64,000 bases of DNA from Ectocarpus siliculosus (taxonomy: Eukaryota > Sar > Phaeophyceae > Ectocarpales > Ectocarpaceae). The stretch lies in the NCBI GenBank assembly GCA_000310025.1, contig FN649740.1:4021774-4085773 (forward strand), written 5' to 3'. Shown in pieces: positions 42,476-54,540 of this stretch. Numbering within the stretch: position 1 is the first letter of the stretch; each line of letters starts with the position of its first letter. Made by a program: the position numbers and the translations under genes. Under the pieces are notes generated by a model. The model did not search any database and had not been told where the DNA came from. It was given only the letters and a program-made list of their open reading frames with translations.

Positions 42476-43506
42476 TAAAATGCAGAAGAAATCGAAACAA
42501 CGACACTAAACAAACAAATGACGCCGGCGCCGAAACGATTTCAAGAATAAACCAGAAAAACAGAAACAGCAAAAAAGAAAAATCGAAGGGCCGGGCCGAT
42601 TGCTCTCCAATGCAAGGTCAGCGAAAATTGAGAAAAGCTATAGTAAGAGGAGCAACAATTGGGAGCAAACATGAAACAGAAGATCGCCAACCTCGACACG
42701 AAGGTAAATCGCACGCAACACAAAGATATATTGCACGCACGCATGTACGTACCCCCGAGCCAGGTTGGGGTGTACTGTTCTTTTCCACCTGGTCATTTGT
42801 CACACACACTCCCATGCCTGTCTTGGGGGGTCCTGATGCCAAACACATGTGCCTACACACCCCGTTCAGAAAAAAACCTGCCCTCTTCCGACGTAAGCTA
42901 GTCGGAAGGAAAAAAGCGTTTCCATTCACGCGTACTGCGCACAGCTGAAGCACATCGCGATTGGACCCGAATCTGCAGGCGCACAGAGTGGTGGTGACCA
43001 TGGCTTGACAGTCGACCGTGCTCGTCGTGGAGGGTCATCTGCGCCCTGCGAAAGAGTACGAATTCCCGGCAACACAACGGGATAGTGCCCGGCAGCGTAT
43101 ATGCGGCTTGTTTTCTTCCCGTTGTCGAATATGGAAGACAATGTTTCGCGGCAATACGAACCTTGGTCCGCAGCGGCGTCGCTTGTGGTGGGGAAATGAA
43201 CCGCGCAGTGGGGAATAAAACTGAGTTAGCTAGCTTTTGCGAAGCCAAACAACGGAGAAGCCTACGAACTCATTGTAATAAGTTATGCAAACAATCACCA
43301 GCAGAGCTGACGCTTCCACGCGGCCCGGTGACCGGCACGAGAACAAACAGGTGATGCAAAATGAGCTGTGCACGGGAGTATAATAGAGCTCTATGTGCAC
43401 GACGAGGACAGAGGGGTTGTCGAACGGCGCAGAGAAGGAAACATAGCAACTAGTCTGTGCGCGAGACCTCCGGAAAGCGTCCGCTTGTTGTGCTTGCGTA
43501 CAAGTC
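42476..43506. other. No gene recognised
   Basis: AT-rich start (A-rich at 42540-42600) then mixed sequence. Open frames lack domains or splice support. Confidence 0.35.
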
Positions 43507-43806
43507 ATGACGGCCGGCTTGAACGAAACCATACGTTCGATTAACTCCGCCAGACTTCTGACAAGCAAGATTTTACAGCGGCTGCCCCGCGATAAGAAAA
43601 GTCCTTCTCGGGTCAAGAATTATATGTCTCACTTTGGGAAGAAAAACCAAGCTTACTTGGTGGCGTTGTCAAACGAGATTGGAAAAGAAGTGGCCATGTG
43701 TTTTCCTCAAAACAAAAACCTGAAAGTACACAGAGTCATCAAACAATCCAAACACACACGAGTAAGAGCAACCCTCAGGTTCATTTTTGACGTTCAAAAC
43801 GCGTGA
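43507..43806 (+). CDS. Hypothetical 99-residue ORF
   Basis: ATG-initiated, basic (many Lys/Arg), starting MTAGLNETIRSINSARLLTS and ending RFIFDVQNA. Amino-acid composition looks protein-like and less GC-driven than surrounding frames. No family recognised; could be a single-exon gene or an exon. Confidence 0.25.
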   Translation: MTAGLNETIRSINSARLLTSKILQRLPRDKKSPSRVKNYMSHFGKKNQAYLVALSNEIGKEVAMCFPQNKNLKVHRVIKQSKHTRVRATLRFIFDVQNA

Positions 43807-46350
43807 GGCGACCAACCCTTGAGCACCCCTACCCGTGACCGAAGACCGAAAACTTACCAGCAATATGCACACTGTACGGTCCTTGTTTCATAACCTCGCC
43901 TTGGTAGATTTCGAGGAGATCCTAGCCCACCATTCTGAAAAAAGTATTTTCTATCCGAGTGTGCTCTATGCAAGTAAATGCGCACGGAACGTAAACGAGC
44001 GAGGTCAAGGGGCACACGCATTAGTGCCCCCAAGAACCCGTCCACCGAACCAACTCACATGTTGGCTTGTTCTTCTTTGCGTCTAGTGCCCTCTGATGCC
44101 GGCTGTGGGTGGGATCATGTTCGCTATGCCTATCATCATGCCCGCGATGCCTTTCGTCCTGCAGCGTCGCGAACTCTTTCAGCTGGTCGTGGGTCACCAG
44201 CTGGTGGTCCGTCGCCGCCGCCGCTGGTAAAGACAGCACCAGCAACCGGGCAAAAACAAGACAGGAACAAAGAGTCGGAACGGTGTGAACCGTGCAGAGC
44301 TGGTCACGGCTCCTTCCTAGTTCTCAACACAATAATCAGATCGGTGTAAAATTGCGGCGTTCAGCCCCAGATACCATAAGATTCTTTGTCGTAGCCCCGG
44401 GGGGCAATCTTTTGATTGTGTTGAAACCAAACAACCTGGGGATACGACAAAGGTAGAGGGACCATCCTTGCCAAACAAACAAAAAACCGGGGCGAAAAGT
44501 CTCTAGGGAGCGCTGTCTCTTTCTTGCTGTGATGCACCTGTACAACACCAGACAGGCGCTGACCAAAACGACGTCGGGAACACCAACACTGACAACAACA
44601 CCAAATCACCCACAACAACAAAAACGGCAACTGGTACACACCCGAAAATGCTGCCACAATGGAATGTCGTGGGTTTGCGTGCGAACGCCCCGTGGGGCGC
44701 CCCAATCTGCCAAGAACACCCCGGGGCTAACGCAAACAAACGTAGAGGGGCAAAAAACAAGACAAGGGAAAAAGAACGGGAACCCCGGGGCTGCAATTTT
44801 TTGTGTACCCCAGCGGTATTTTGGGGGGTAGGGGGCTACGACATGGAGGGGGGCTACGACAAGGATACTACGGAATGCCGACTCCAGAGGAGAGGATATT
44901 GTTAAACCAAAGCCCTGTCGTTATGGATAAACCATAAAAATGTAAAGTAACCTTCCTTCTGTCCGGAGCCCTCCCGAACGCACCAGGCACATGTTTGAGG
45001 GGAAAACTCCAGAGGAAGCGGCAAAATGTGGGTTGCTTTTACAGCATAAGTTCTTCAAATCATGATTTAGTACTGCGACTTTCAAGTTCCGCATTAAAAG
45101 GAAAAATAACCCCGTCAGATCCAATAGAGCGAACGCGATCGAAGACATGGCAAACAGCCAAGAAGATCTGTGCTGTTTTCCGATCGAGACCTGAGTCATA
45201 TATAGGGATGTGGCCTGACCTTTAGATGACACCGAGGAATCAAGCGGGTAATGTGAAATTCAGTGAGTGCCAGCGCAAAGAAACCGACGCCATCAAACTG
45301 CCTAGGATGTTTTATTAGCACGACCGCAGTGCTGCCAGAGCTGAAGTGGGGACGTGGCTTGGATCATTATCACCACCGCCTCAAGGCGATTGGAGTATAA
45401 TTTTTTTATAATTACGACCGGTGCGTCGGCCGAGTCTGTGGCTGGTACTACTTGTGTTTCAACATCGTAGGTTTCGCCATATTCTAAAGCGGATATTTAG
45501 GACAAAATTGATTATTGGAGCAAGCAGCGAGGACGTATTGGTATGCATACATCTGCTGAGCGTCAATACTCAGTTATATACTTGGGCCCTTAACCGATAT
45601 CTGGCAGGAATCACAAGCGAAATCTTGCAGAAAGACGCGACACCCCAACACTTGAGCACTTCGTGGCGCACAGTAGGTATTTTGGTGTAAACGATTCCGT
45701 CTATTTTCATCAGCCAAATATATATATTTTTGGGCACACCTGTTTTCTCCGCCTCCTGCCAAAAGTCCTCCTTGGTCTTGATCTACTGCTTTTGAGCAAA
45801 AACCTGCCCTCCTCCTTATGAAAGTGGTCACCATTGGGCAAATGGGCGAAAAAATAAGTCCAGTATGGCGATCAGTGGAGAAGGTCGCGTGAAGCCGAGC
45901 TCTCACGTCTAGTGGGCACCAAAGAGGCGTCTTGTTGCCACGATACAATCTGTAATTCATGGGAAAGCGGCACACGGTTTCAAGAATACCAAGCTGAGAC
46001 CACCGACTATATAGACACCACAGAGAGAGAGGCCATATGGGATTGCCACTCTGCTCTGTACATGTGGAGTTCTCGCGATGATGGCCATGCAGCAAAAACA
46101 GATGGCCTCACCGGCATCCACGCAGCCGCTTGTCCCCCTCGGGGCTTTGGAATGAGTTTCTTCATGGTGTCCACCTAGCCGGAGACGGTACAAGAAATAA
46201 GTGGTAAACGTGACCGCGGAGAACAAAGACGAGATGCTTTCACTTCTTCAAACAAAACCAAATACTTCGTACGTTCGTCACGGCCACCCCCGGTGTTCGC
46301 TTCCCCACGTACACAGCAATGCAAGCAATCAGGACTTCGACTTACCTCGG
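43807..46350. other. No gene recognised apart from a possible minus exon at 44245-44045
   Basis: The minus reading THDQLKEFATLQDERHRGHD (about 44200) resembles a charged helical exon and may belong to the minus candidate gene at 46351-49107. The rest shows nothing I can name. Confidence 0.3.
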
Positions 46351-49107
46351 CCAGAAGCTGCTTGTTGTCAGACTGCAATTCCTCAAATTCTGCTTGCCGC
46401 CTCTCTTCAGCGAGCTCTAGTGCTTCCAATTTTGCTTGCCGCCTCTCATCGCCGAGCTCTAGTGCTTCAAATTTTGCTTTGAGAGCGGCGAATTCCGCGT
46501 CCCGATCCAAGCCGCCGTCGTGGGATGGAGCTGGTACCGCAGGAGACTCCACCAACGATTTGTCTTCCGCACGGGGGGGTTTAGTGACTCTACTGCTGGA
46601 CCCGCCGGCGATGGCCTCCAGCAGCATTTCAACCTATTTAGATCACCGTGTGTCCAAAGCAAGTGCTTGAGCAAACGAGAGGCCAATCGATGAAAACTCT
46701 TTGTCGAAGAAGTGTCACTCGCATGCTACCCATTTTCACCCTGAGGGCGCAGTCTCCGAGAGCCACAGACGCAGTCGTTGCCGGCCCGGATCAAAGTCTG
46801 AACCTGGGTCGCGCGGCCAAAAACCTGCGGCCGCTGAAGAACCACGGCAAGACGCAAAACGAGCGCGTCCGGTGGGTTTGTGCACACAGCAGCCTCTCAC
46901 CTTCTCTTCTGTAGTGTTCGTGCCTTGGAGACGGCCCCGGCCCACCGCCACCAGTAGCTCCTTGAGGTGCTGTTTCCCGAGCCGCCTCCCAGCCTGTCAA
47001 GACCGGTGACCATAAAAGTGTGGTATGAATAATGGTGCCGACATTACCCACGCAAAAGTAGTTAGTGGACAAACTTCTGCAAGATTGGGCGCCACGGAAG
47101 GCCGAAGCGCTGAGTTCCTTTGTTCCTTCCCTTCTACCTGTTCTTCGGGGGTCCCTCTACTTGCGGTGGTGTTGGCCTCGCGGTTCGCCACCTCTCCCGT
47201 GAACCATTCCATGACGACTTCCTCGCTCGTACCGTCTGGCAACGCGCCGATGCCCAGATTCCAACCGCGCCCTCCTGAGACACGGATCGCAGCAAGCGGT
47301 TTGTGGACTGCGGTCGTCTATGGTTTAGGTGTTGCGCCAATATTAGCTCTCCGGTGGGTTTGAGATGTCGCACGTGACCGCGTGTGTAGAGTACCCTGAA
47401 CGACAAACAATAAAGGGAAATTGACAAAGGTGGGTACTCGAAAATTTGCTTTCCGGAGACTACTGGTGACATGGCACAACCACTCGAAGTAAAAGTCCGA
47501 TGCATGGAAAACACGGGCAGAGCCCATGCGCAGCATGAACATCAACGTTTCCGGACTTTCGGGCACGTCTTCACCCTACACCACCGCCGCGGCGCACAAG
47601 GCCTCAACAGGTTGCCCGATTTTGTCCGAAATTCCGGTGGATATTCCCACCGAAATCTACATTTTTTTATGTATGCATAGCCACCTTTGTCCGCTGTGTG
47701 ACCCCCCTTTGTCCGAAACGTACCCACTCTTATCAATTTTTTTCCATTCGAAAAGTTCCCCCGTGCGGTGACGTGTAGGTTGATTTTCGAATGAAAAAAT
47801 CGGACAAAGGTGGGTACACATTCGGACAAGAGTGGGTACATTTCGGGCAAAAGTGGATCACACAGCAGACCAAGGTGGGTATGCATACATGAAAAATAGT
47901 AAATTTCGGTGGGAATATCCACCGGAATTTCGGACAAAATCGGGCAACGCTGAGGCCTCGTACACCGCGGCGTTGTATAGGGTGAAGACGTGCCCGAAAG
48001 TCCGTAAACGTTGATGTTCATGCTGTGCATGGGCTCTGCCCATGTTTTCCATGCATCGGAATTATACTTTGAGTCGTTGTGCCCTGTCACCAGTAGTCTC
48101 CGGAAAGCCCGTTTTTGAGTACCGAGAAAGGGGTCGGAGAAAGGGGTCGGTATACCCACTTTTGTCTATGTACCAACAATGAAATTGGGATCAACTTCCT
48201 CCAACTTCCCGACTGCTATGGATCTGCTTCGTGTGTGCAGGAACAGAGTTTGGGGGTATCCCACCCAAACAGTCACCGGGCAACGTGTACTCCACCTCGG
48301 CTGAACGCAACTCGCAGGTTTCACAAGAAAATCTGAAACACACCATGAACAAAAAAATTATCTTGCTCAAAGTTCCATGGTCAACACACACCACCAATAC
48401 GTGGATGGATGGCTTTGGATTCTACATCATACCATCTTGCGTGCGACGGTGCTGCCCACCAAGGGACGTGCCAGGCGAATAACCCTGTGGTACGTTCGAA
48501 TATCATTCTTACCGACTGAGTTCTCGGTCGTGGAGATGGTGCCGGCGGCAAGACCGTCCGTCATTCGTATGGCCAATCTCCTCGCCAGCGAACAACACTC
48601 AACCGCATCAGCTGCCAGGTCGGTGATCTGCCAATCATCAAAAAGTTGGTTGAGGCCGGTGGGCCGATTGTGAACGTAAGTCGCAGGCTGGAGATGTTAC
48701 ACTGGACGCGTACAGTATTTACCAACGACGCCGAGGTACCCTAAAACCCACAGCCATGAAAACCTGTTCACCTTGACCACTCGGCGAGTTTGCATGCGGT
48801 GGTCCCCGGCCTTCAAAGCTGCGGCTGCGAAGCTCGCTAGTCCACCGACCACGGGAACCGCGTGAGAGAGCAATTGCATTACCTCTCCAGCCTGCAAGAG
48901 GGAAACTAGCACGTCGGGCTTCGATATGGCGAACGGGCACCAAGAACATTGCACAGAAAACAGTGTAGGGAAAGCGCTTAACGAATATACAAAACGTCGA
49001 ACCTCAGCACTCACCATGCCCATACCACCGGACTTGCTTGTACGGACCAAGCTACTGCGGACGACGCTTGAAGCGAGGTATGCGTTACACAGACCGGTTC
49101 TAACCAT
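46351..49107 (-). CDS. Candidate minus-strand gene with coiled-coil exon
   Basis: Possible exons: 49107-49015 (MVRTGLCNAYLASSVVRSSL to GGMGM, GTGAGT donor), 48890-48773 (TTGCAG acceptor; AGEVMQLLSHAVPVVGGLAS, FAAAALKAGDHRMQTRRVVK, GTGAAC donor), about 47242-47080 (LPDGTSEEVVMEWFTGEVAN) and 46627-46351 (heptad-type ALKAKFEALELGDERRQAKL, then EFEELQSDNKQLLAE, GTAAGT donor). The splice signals are good but I cannot confirm that all belong to one gene; a foldback element lies between exons 2 and 3. Family not recognised. Confidence 0.35.
47423..48168. mobile_element. 746-bp foldback element
   Basis: Arms of about 335 and 388 bp are inverted copies around a short spacer near 47758-47780. The ends are GACAAAGGTGGGTA and TACCCACTTTTGTC. 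The inner part of the right arm repeats GGACAAAGGTGGGTAC-like units about four times. No gene. A GACAAAGGTGGGTAG fragment also occurs at about 39940. Confidence 0.8.
48519..48675 (+). CDS. Possible ankyrin-repeat exon
   Basis: The reading SCQVGDLPIIKKLVEAGGPI ending VN at a GTAAGT donor is the start of an ankyrin repeat (..GDL..V..LVE.GA..N). The donor phase suits continuation in the loop. The next exon is not identified, and the opposite strand has a competing candidate nearby. Confidence 0.35.
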
Positions 49108-50999
49108 GGTGAAGTATGCCTTGGAACCCGGCGGTAAGTTCAGCTCCTTCTGCTGTATGCTCTTGTGTTCCAGGTGTCTCGACTGCGCAGTTGAGCAACA
49201 AAGCGAAATTTCGCGTCAAGTCGAAGACGACCATCGGGGACACGCACAAAATGTCACGAACAAATTGGAAACTCTTTATCTTGTGCGGTGCGTAATACGC
49301 AATACGGCCTTCGGCTGGACAGTGTCAGAAAAGCTCTTCCCCATTTTCACTACGATCAAGAGAAATACCCGTTGGCGACACGGCCTGCCTAGCCAAGCAT
49401 ACCTATAAATAATCCTCTGAGAGGTACTCGATCGTTTCTTTAAGGTCGCGGTGGTGTTGTCATGTTGCGGGGCGGTGTGTACCAACGGTGTTGTCGTGAG
49501 ACAAGCAAATACGGACACGATCACCTCTCAATCTGATGTCGAGAGCGAAGACCAGAGAAACACTTGAACTCAACAATAATCAACTGGGTGTAACCGTTCT
49601 GCGTGCTCATTTCTTGTTGCATCCAACATCGTTCGCTGTCGCAGGGTGAACATACCATCCGGTTGTGCACGGATCAGAGAGGTGATGATGAAGTTCCGAC
49701 AATAGAAGAGGGTCGTCAACGCATACGTACGTCACACAACGCTCACTGCCGTGTCACGCTAAAAGACTCCGGTGGCCTAGCGCTGCTGTCTAGCGCACGA
49801 CGGGGACGACCGCTCATCCCAGTTCAAAACGCCAAGGTGTCCTCTCATGTGCTGGTACATCACACACCGAGAGACGTTGAGAAACGAAAAATCTGGTCAT
49901 ACAGACAACCAATACTTAATGAAAAATTGAAAACGAGGGCCGAAAAGGTTACATGCGTGCGGCGCGCGCCGTACCGGGCCCCGAAGGGCGCGTTCAACCT
50001 GTACACGGGACGGGGCTTCAGTTTGACGGCGGATAGGCAACATTTTTGCATAACTTGATCGAGATCGGGGCAAGTTGGTGTCGGGAGAACCCGCGTGGTT
50101 TGAGGTTGAGACAACAAACACCGACACAGTCAAACGTTTACGATGAGTCACCTACTACACTCAAACTTGCTGGGCCGTGGCAAGTAGTGCAAGGCGGCCG
50201 ATGGGATGATTTCTCGCGCCTCGGCGGTTCGACTAAAAACAGTGCGTGGTTCGGAGCTTCCGACAGACCAGTGATCGTGACAGACACATTCTTTTCAAGG
50301 AGCGGTAAAGCCTCTATTTCTAACTACGACCAAGAGAAAAATACCCATTGCAGCACTCACCGCCAGCCTTGGCCATTGCTACCAGCCGGTCGAGCTCGCG
50401 CACTTGTCTGTGTCGGTTGATTCAGTGCCGCGGGGACAGCTATTGGCAGGTTTTCTGATGAGCCGTTTCACCTCCTCCAGAGTTTCGTGATTCTCTCTAG
50501 TGAGACTATCTAACTCTGCAAAGGAAGCAACCTGCACCCGAAACACGTGCTCCGCATCTCCCTTCCCCGACGAGTAACTGCGTCAATCGGGAGCGACATT
50601 GGTTCCGCCCCGCTCCAATCTTGTGTGTTCCTCGGCCCGACTCTGCTCGGCGCGTTCCTGCCCGGCGCGTTCCTGCTCGGCCCGTTTCTGGTCGGCCAAC
50701 TTCGACTGCAGCCTGGTTTTTCACACCCCAAGTGACTCGTTCGTGCCAGGTCCCCCTGCAAGAGCCGGAGGAAACTTGTCGCCGTTTCTAACATTCTCAC
50801 ATTTGATCACGTCTTCAGCAGGGGCACACGGGGCTCGACTATTCCAAACGCTATCTCAACATTAACATTTTGTGTTCGCTGCAGGTCTCACTCGGGAGGT
50901 TGGAATACTTTACCTCAGGGCGGGTTGGAAATGTCGGCATATTAAGTCACAGTACTCGCTACAACACGTGCAGGTTTGGGAACTACGATAGAGGGCTTT
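49108..50999. other. No gene recognised
   Basis: Mixed sequence with scattered open frames. None has a domain I recognise. Confidence 0.35.
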
Positions 51000-51002
51000 G
51001 TT

Positions 51003-51200
51003 TGGGGGTACTCAGCACTCGATACGGATCTACGGAAATCTAGGGGGTTTCGTGTATCGTTGGTGTTACGTGATTGTAGAGGGGCGGTCCCCCTTCTGCT
51101 TGCATGGGCAAGCACGCCCTGCGCACTCGTTAATACAAAGGTCTTGAGTCAACATTCTCTGCTCTGCGCTTCTGACAACAAGCTGCCCGCCTCCATGTAC
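51003..51200 (+). repeat. LTR-like repeat, left copy
   Basis: From GGGGGTACTCAGCACTCGAT to CTTCTGACAACAAGCTGC, matching 56037-56212 in the same orientation. The pair encloses a gag-like ORF on the same strand, so they may be the LTRs of one degenerate retrotransposon. Confidence 0.55.
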
Positions 51201-52143
51201 AATCGATCGGGCCTGGTTGAGGGCAGCCGGTAGGAGCGCAAGATATACAAGGGCGCTTCGCAGCGTACCGCTTCGCGGTCGCCGCTACGCTCGTAGGTTT
51301 TATGGCGATGGCAAGTGTGTGCGGGTTGAGTTTTGAAATGAGAGGAACGAAGGAGAAGTGCTGTTGTGAAAACAACAAAGAAGTGTTGTGAACACGAAAG
51401 TGTTTGTTCTCATTTTTTCGAGAGCGGAGACGCACAATGAATTAAGTTACAGTGATGCGACGGCCGGAGGACAGAGTATTTCAATAAGAAATTTGTTTTT
51501 TAAGAAACAAAGGCTCGCTTCTCTCTCCCTTTCCCCCTCTCCCATGTGTGCTACCCACCCCTCCCTCAGCGAGAGGGTACAGACAACCGAATATATTTTG
51601 CTTGTAGGGTGTGTTCTTCCATGCGGTCGGTGGTGAGAACCGGGGTTGAGTACGGGAGGCGAGGAAAAGCAGCAGCGAAAATTATTTTAGCTTATTATTA
51701 CCTTATGTAGCACGTTTTCAGTGTGCGTGTGTTGTCGTCCTACTTATTTATTACGGCGACAGTCCCCCGGTTTTTCGTGGTGAGACGTGTACCACACTTT
51801 TCAGTGTATGTACTATACATATCAGTGTTAAGTGGTAGAGTACTAAACTTTTCAGTATATTTTTCGTACATCAGGGTCACGCACGAGGGGGGTAAACACC
51901 AGTTTTTTTTTCTCATTTTTATTTATTCATTTTCGTGCCCAACCTTCCTCCTGCGGTGCGTGCTGAGTAAAAGCAAAAAAAGTAAGCAGAGAATATCAGA
52001 AATACGGAGAATTTATCTGAACCAACAACGCATAATGATTTTCTTTTTTCTCTCGGGCGGGTGTAGTTTTGCAGACAGCAGCTGTGCGCACGACACCGAC
52101 CGCTGACCCCCCCTCTTTTCGTCGGGATCGAAAGAGAGACGCA
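51201..52143. other. AT-rich stretch without a recognised gene
   Basis: Contains ACACTTTTCAGTGTA / ACTTTTCAGTATA repeats near 51790-51860. Inside the putative retrotransposon; no open frame stands out. Confidence 0.35.
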
Positions 52144-52440
52144 CTACAGCAGCTGCAGAATGTTTTGTCTCATGTCCTGCAGAGACTTGGTTGCTTGGTT
52201 GTCGCGTGTGGCGAGGGGGTGTAGCCAGTGCATACGCACCACGGCCAGCCCCTTGCCGAATGCATGAATGGCCTGCGCTGCTGTCAAGAATCGGGGTCTG
52301 ATTGGTGGAGTCACGGTAGATCTCGGAGACGCGACCTTCTGCCCTCGGTAGCGCTCGGCGACGGCCGCCCCGAGAGCGAGCCGCGCACGGGCGAGGCCCT
52401 CGCGTAGCCACACGACTCCCGCAGCGAAAGGAGGTGTATG
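52144..52440 (-). CDS. Hypothetical minus-strand ORF
   Basis: Reads PPIRPRFLTAAQAIHAFGKG, AVVRMHWLHPLATRDNQATK and ends SLQDMRQNILQLL. It looks like a real protein end but I do not recognise the family. It lies opposite the gag-like frame. Confidence 0.3.
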   Translation of the reverse strand, partial: HTPPFAAGVVWLREGLARARLALGAAVAERYRGQKVASPRSTVTPPIRPRFLTAAQAIHAFGKGLAVVRMHWLHPLATRDNQATKSLQDMRQNILQLL

Positions 52441-52839
52441 GGCGGAGAAACCGCGAAAAAGGGCTCTAGACTCACGAGAGCATCAGAATCGGAAATGCTG
52501 CACAATATCGCAAGCCCTCAGCCCGTAGGAAACCCGTCTACAGGTCTATTGCTGCGAGACGTGCTACAGCTTACAACTTGTGTGGGGGGCCGTGTCACTT
52601 CCGGAACGGCAGCGTGGGTGGTATTATATGGGAGCCGTATCACTTTCGGAACGGCAGCGTGGTGTCCAATCTGTGTATTGTGTGTGTGTGTGATCAGCAA
52701 CGTCTTCTGGAGCTGGTACGTCAGGAAGGCCGACGTGTGACGCATGGCCGAACCGTAGCAGCCATCGCTCCTGGGGGGAGAAACAAGCGCTGCGCGCGAG
52801 AATCAGCGGGAGAGTCCGTTTCCCCAATTTCGTACGGTT

Positions 52840-53490
52840 TCTAGCGCGGAATGCGGCAGCACCTGCGGCGACTGCACCTGCTCCTGGAACTGTCGCTGGA
52901 GATGACGTGCGTAGTTTTCGGAGATGCGGCGGAACTCGGCACCTGCTTTGAACCCTTTTGTCGATAGGGCTACGGGTCACGTGCTCATGGGTGGTGCTAG
53001 GCGTCTACAGGGAGGAGGTAGCAATGATCAGCAGACACAGCAGCAGCAGCAGTGGGGTGGTTCTCGCCAGCAAGGCCTGTAGCGGCAACAACAATGGTTT
53101 CGTGTTACGTGGGGGTGGTATTCCGCAGCGGCTGCCGTATCGACACCAATCGTATCAACGCCAACGGCGTCCGTCCTCGCCTCATGCTGCCTCATGGCGA
53201 CCCTTCTACGGTAAGCCGTAGTTTGGGATTGAGGGAAGTTACGACTGCGGGAAGAACGCGGGGTACCATCAGCCGGACTCGCTGCCTCAACCGAACATGC
53301 CGGTGGGTTTAGTGTATGGTGTGGAAAACATGGACACAAGGCTATGCACTGTGCTACACCGAGGCGGTTTGAGGCTAACTGCTCCACGTGCCGTGAATAT
53401 GGCCACATCTCAAACATTTGTGTCATGCGGGGTAATGGAGTGGCACACCAGCATGTGAACGCCGTTACGACGCCTGCGACGACATGATCC
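52840..53490 (+). pseudogene. Gag-like fragment with two zinc knuckles
   Basis: A Gln-rich stretch (53036-53056, CAG repeats) is followed at 53324-53490 by CGKHGHKAMHC and CSTCREYGHISNIC (CX2CX4HX4C), as in retrotransposon Gag nucleocapsids. Frames upstream are interrupted by stops. No protease, integrase or reverse transcriptase is seen before the right LTR-like repeat. Confidence 0.5.
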
Positions 53491-54540
53491 AATGCGGAGG
53501 GAATTTCCACGGAGGCTGAGTTGACTTCTTTCGCGAGGAGAGTTCCCCACGAGTTTCCAATCGCTTCAGACTGGTCCTTCACATTTTCTGGGGCGCTCGT
53601 ATTCGCGGCTGGACCCGCGGCGATGGCGAGCGGTGGTGTTTTCCCTGCTGCAGCGGCGGGGACAATGGCTGGAGAGCCCGCGGTGGCGGCTGCAGCGGTG
53701 ACACCGGCGGCGCCCCCAGCGGCGACGGCGGAGGCGGCCAGAGGTGGTGTTTTCCTTGCTGCGGTGGCGGGCTGAACAGCCGGAGCGCCCGAGTTGGCGG
53801 CTGGGAAGGCGGGATCGGCGTCCGTGGGACCGGCGGCCACGGCGGCAACAGAGCAACGCTCCGTGGCGATAGTGGAGTCGCCAACACCGCTTGTGCAACA
53901 TCAGTACCAGCAGCCGGAACAGACGGGGATGTCCCCTTCGGGGGTCGAGCCACCACTGCCATCGGTCAGGAAGAGGCAGAACAGACGGACGACACCGACA
54001 GCAGCCGCAGCAGTGATGGTGGAAGGCACGCCGAGGAGGTCGGCGCCAGCAACAGCAGCGGCAGCAACAGCCGGGGCAACGACGGGGGTTGGATGTTGCT
54101 TGGTTTGGAGCATAGCTCCGCTCCCTCGATCCGGGGAAACGAAGCATCGGTAGCAGCCGCAGTGGTGGTGGACGATACGCCGAGGAAATAGGCGACCGGA
54201 ACAGCAACAGCAGCAACAGCAGCAGCGGCAGCGGCAGCAGCAGCGGCAGCAGCAGCAACGAAGGGCTCGATGTGGCCTGGTTTGGAGCATCGCTGCGCCC
54301 CTTCGACACGGGGAAACAGCTGAGGGCGAGGGTTGGGCGGGGCGTGCTGGGGGTGGACACCCCTTTCGACCGTGGAAAGGCGTGGGGGCGGCGACGGCCG
54401 GGGCGCATGCGTTCGCAGGCGGAGCAGGGGAGGAGGATCTGGTGGCCATGGGAGCTGGGCGCCGAGACATCTTGGCGGAAGATTCCAAGTCTGAACCGAT
54501 GCGCAACGCGGGGAAATTTCCAGGCGTGGGTCATATTTTG
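53491..54540. repeat. GC-rich low-complexity block
   Basis: Degenerate GCGGCGG/CAGCAGCGGCAG repeats, with duplicated units around GGTGGTGTTTTCC at about 53630 and 53740. It is open in several frames on both strands (Ala-, Pro- or Ser-rich) because of composition. I assign no gene. Confidence 0.6.

Noticed and set aside
44336-44880. Inverted-repeat element around the CTACGACA motifs
   Set aside because: Only about 12 bases (GTCGTAGCCCCC) match between the ends; too little to define an element.
49980-50058. Primase-like motif (FNLYTGRGF)
   Set aside because: Only a few residues match; no other primase or helicase motif is found nearby.
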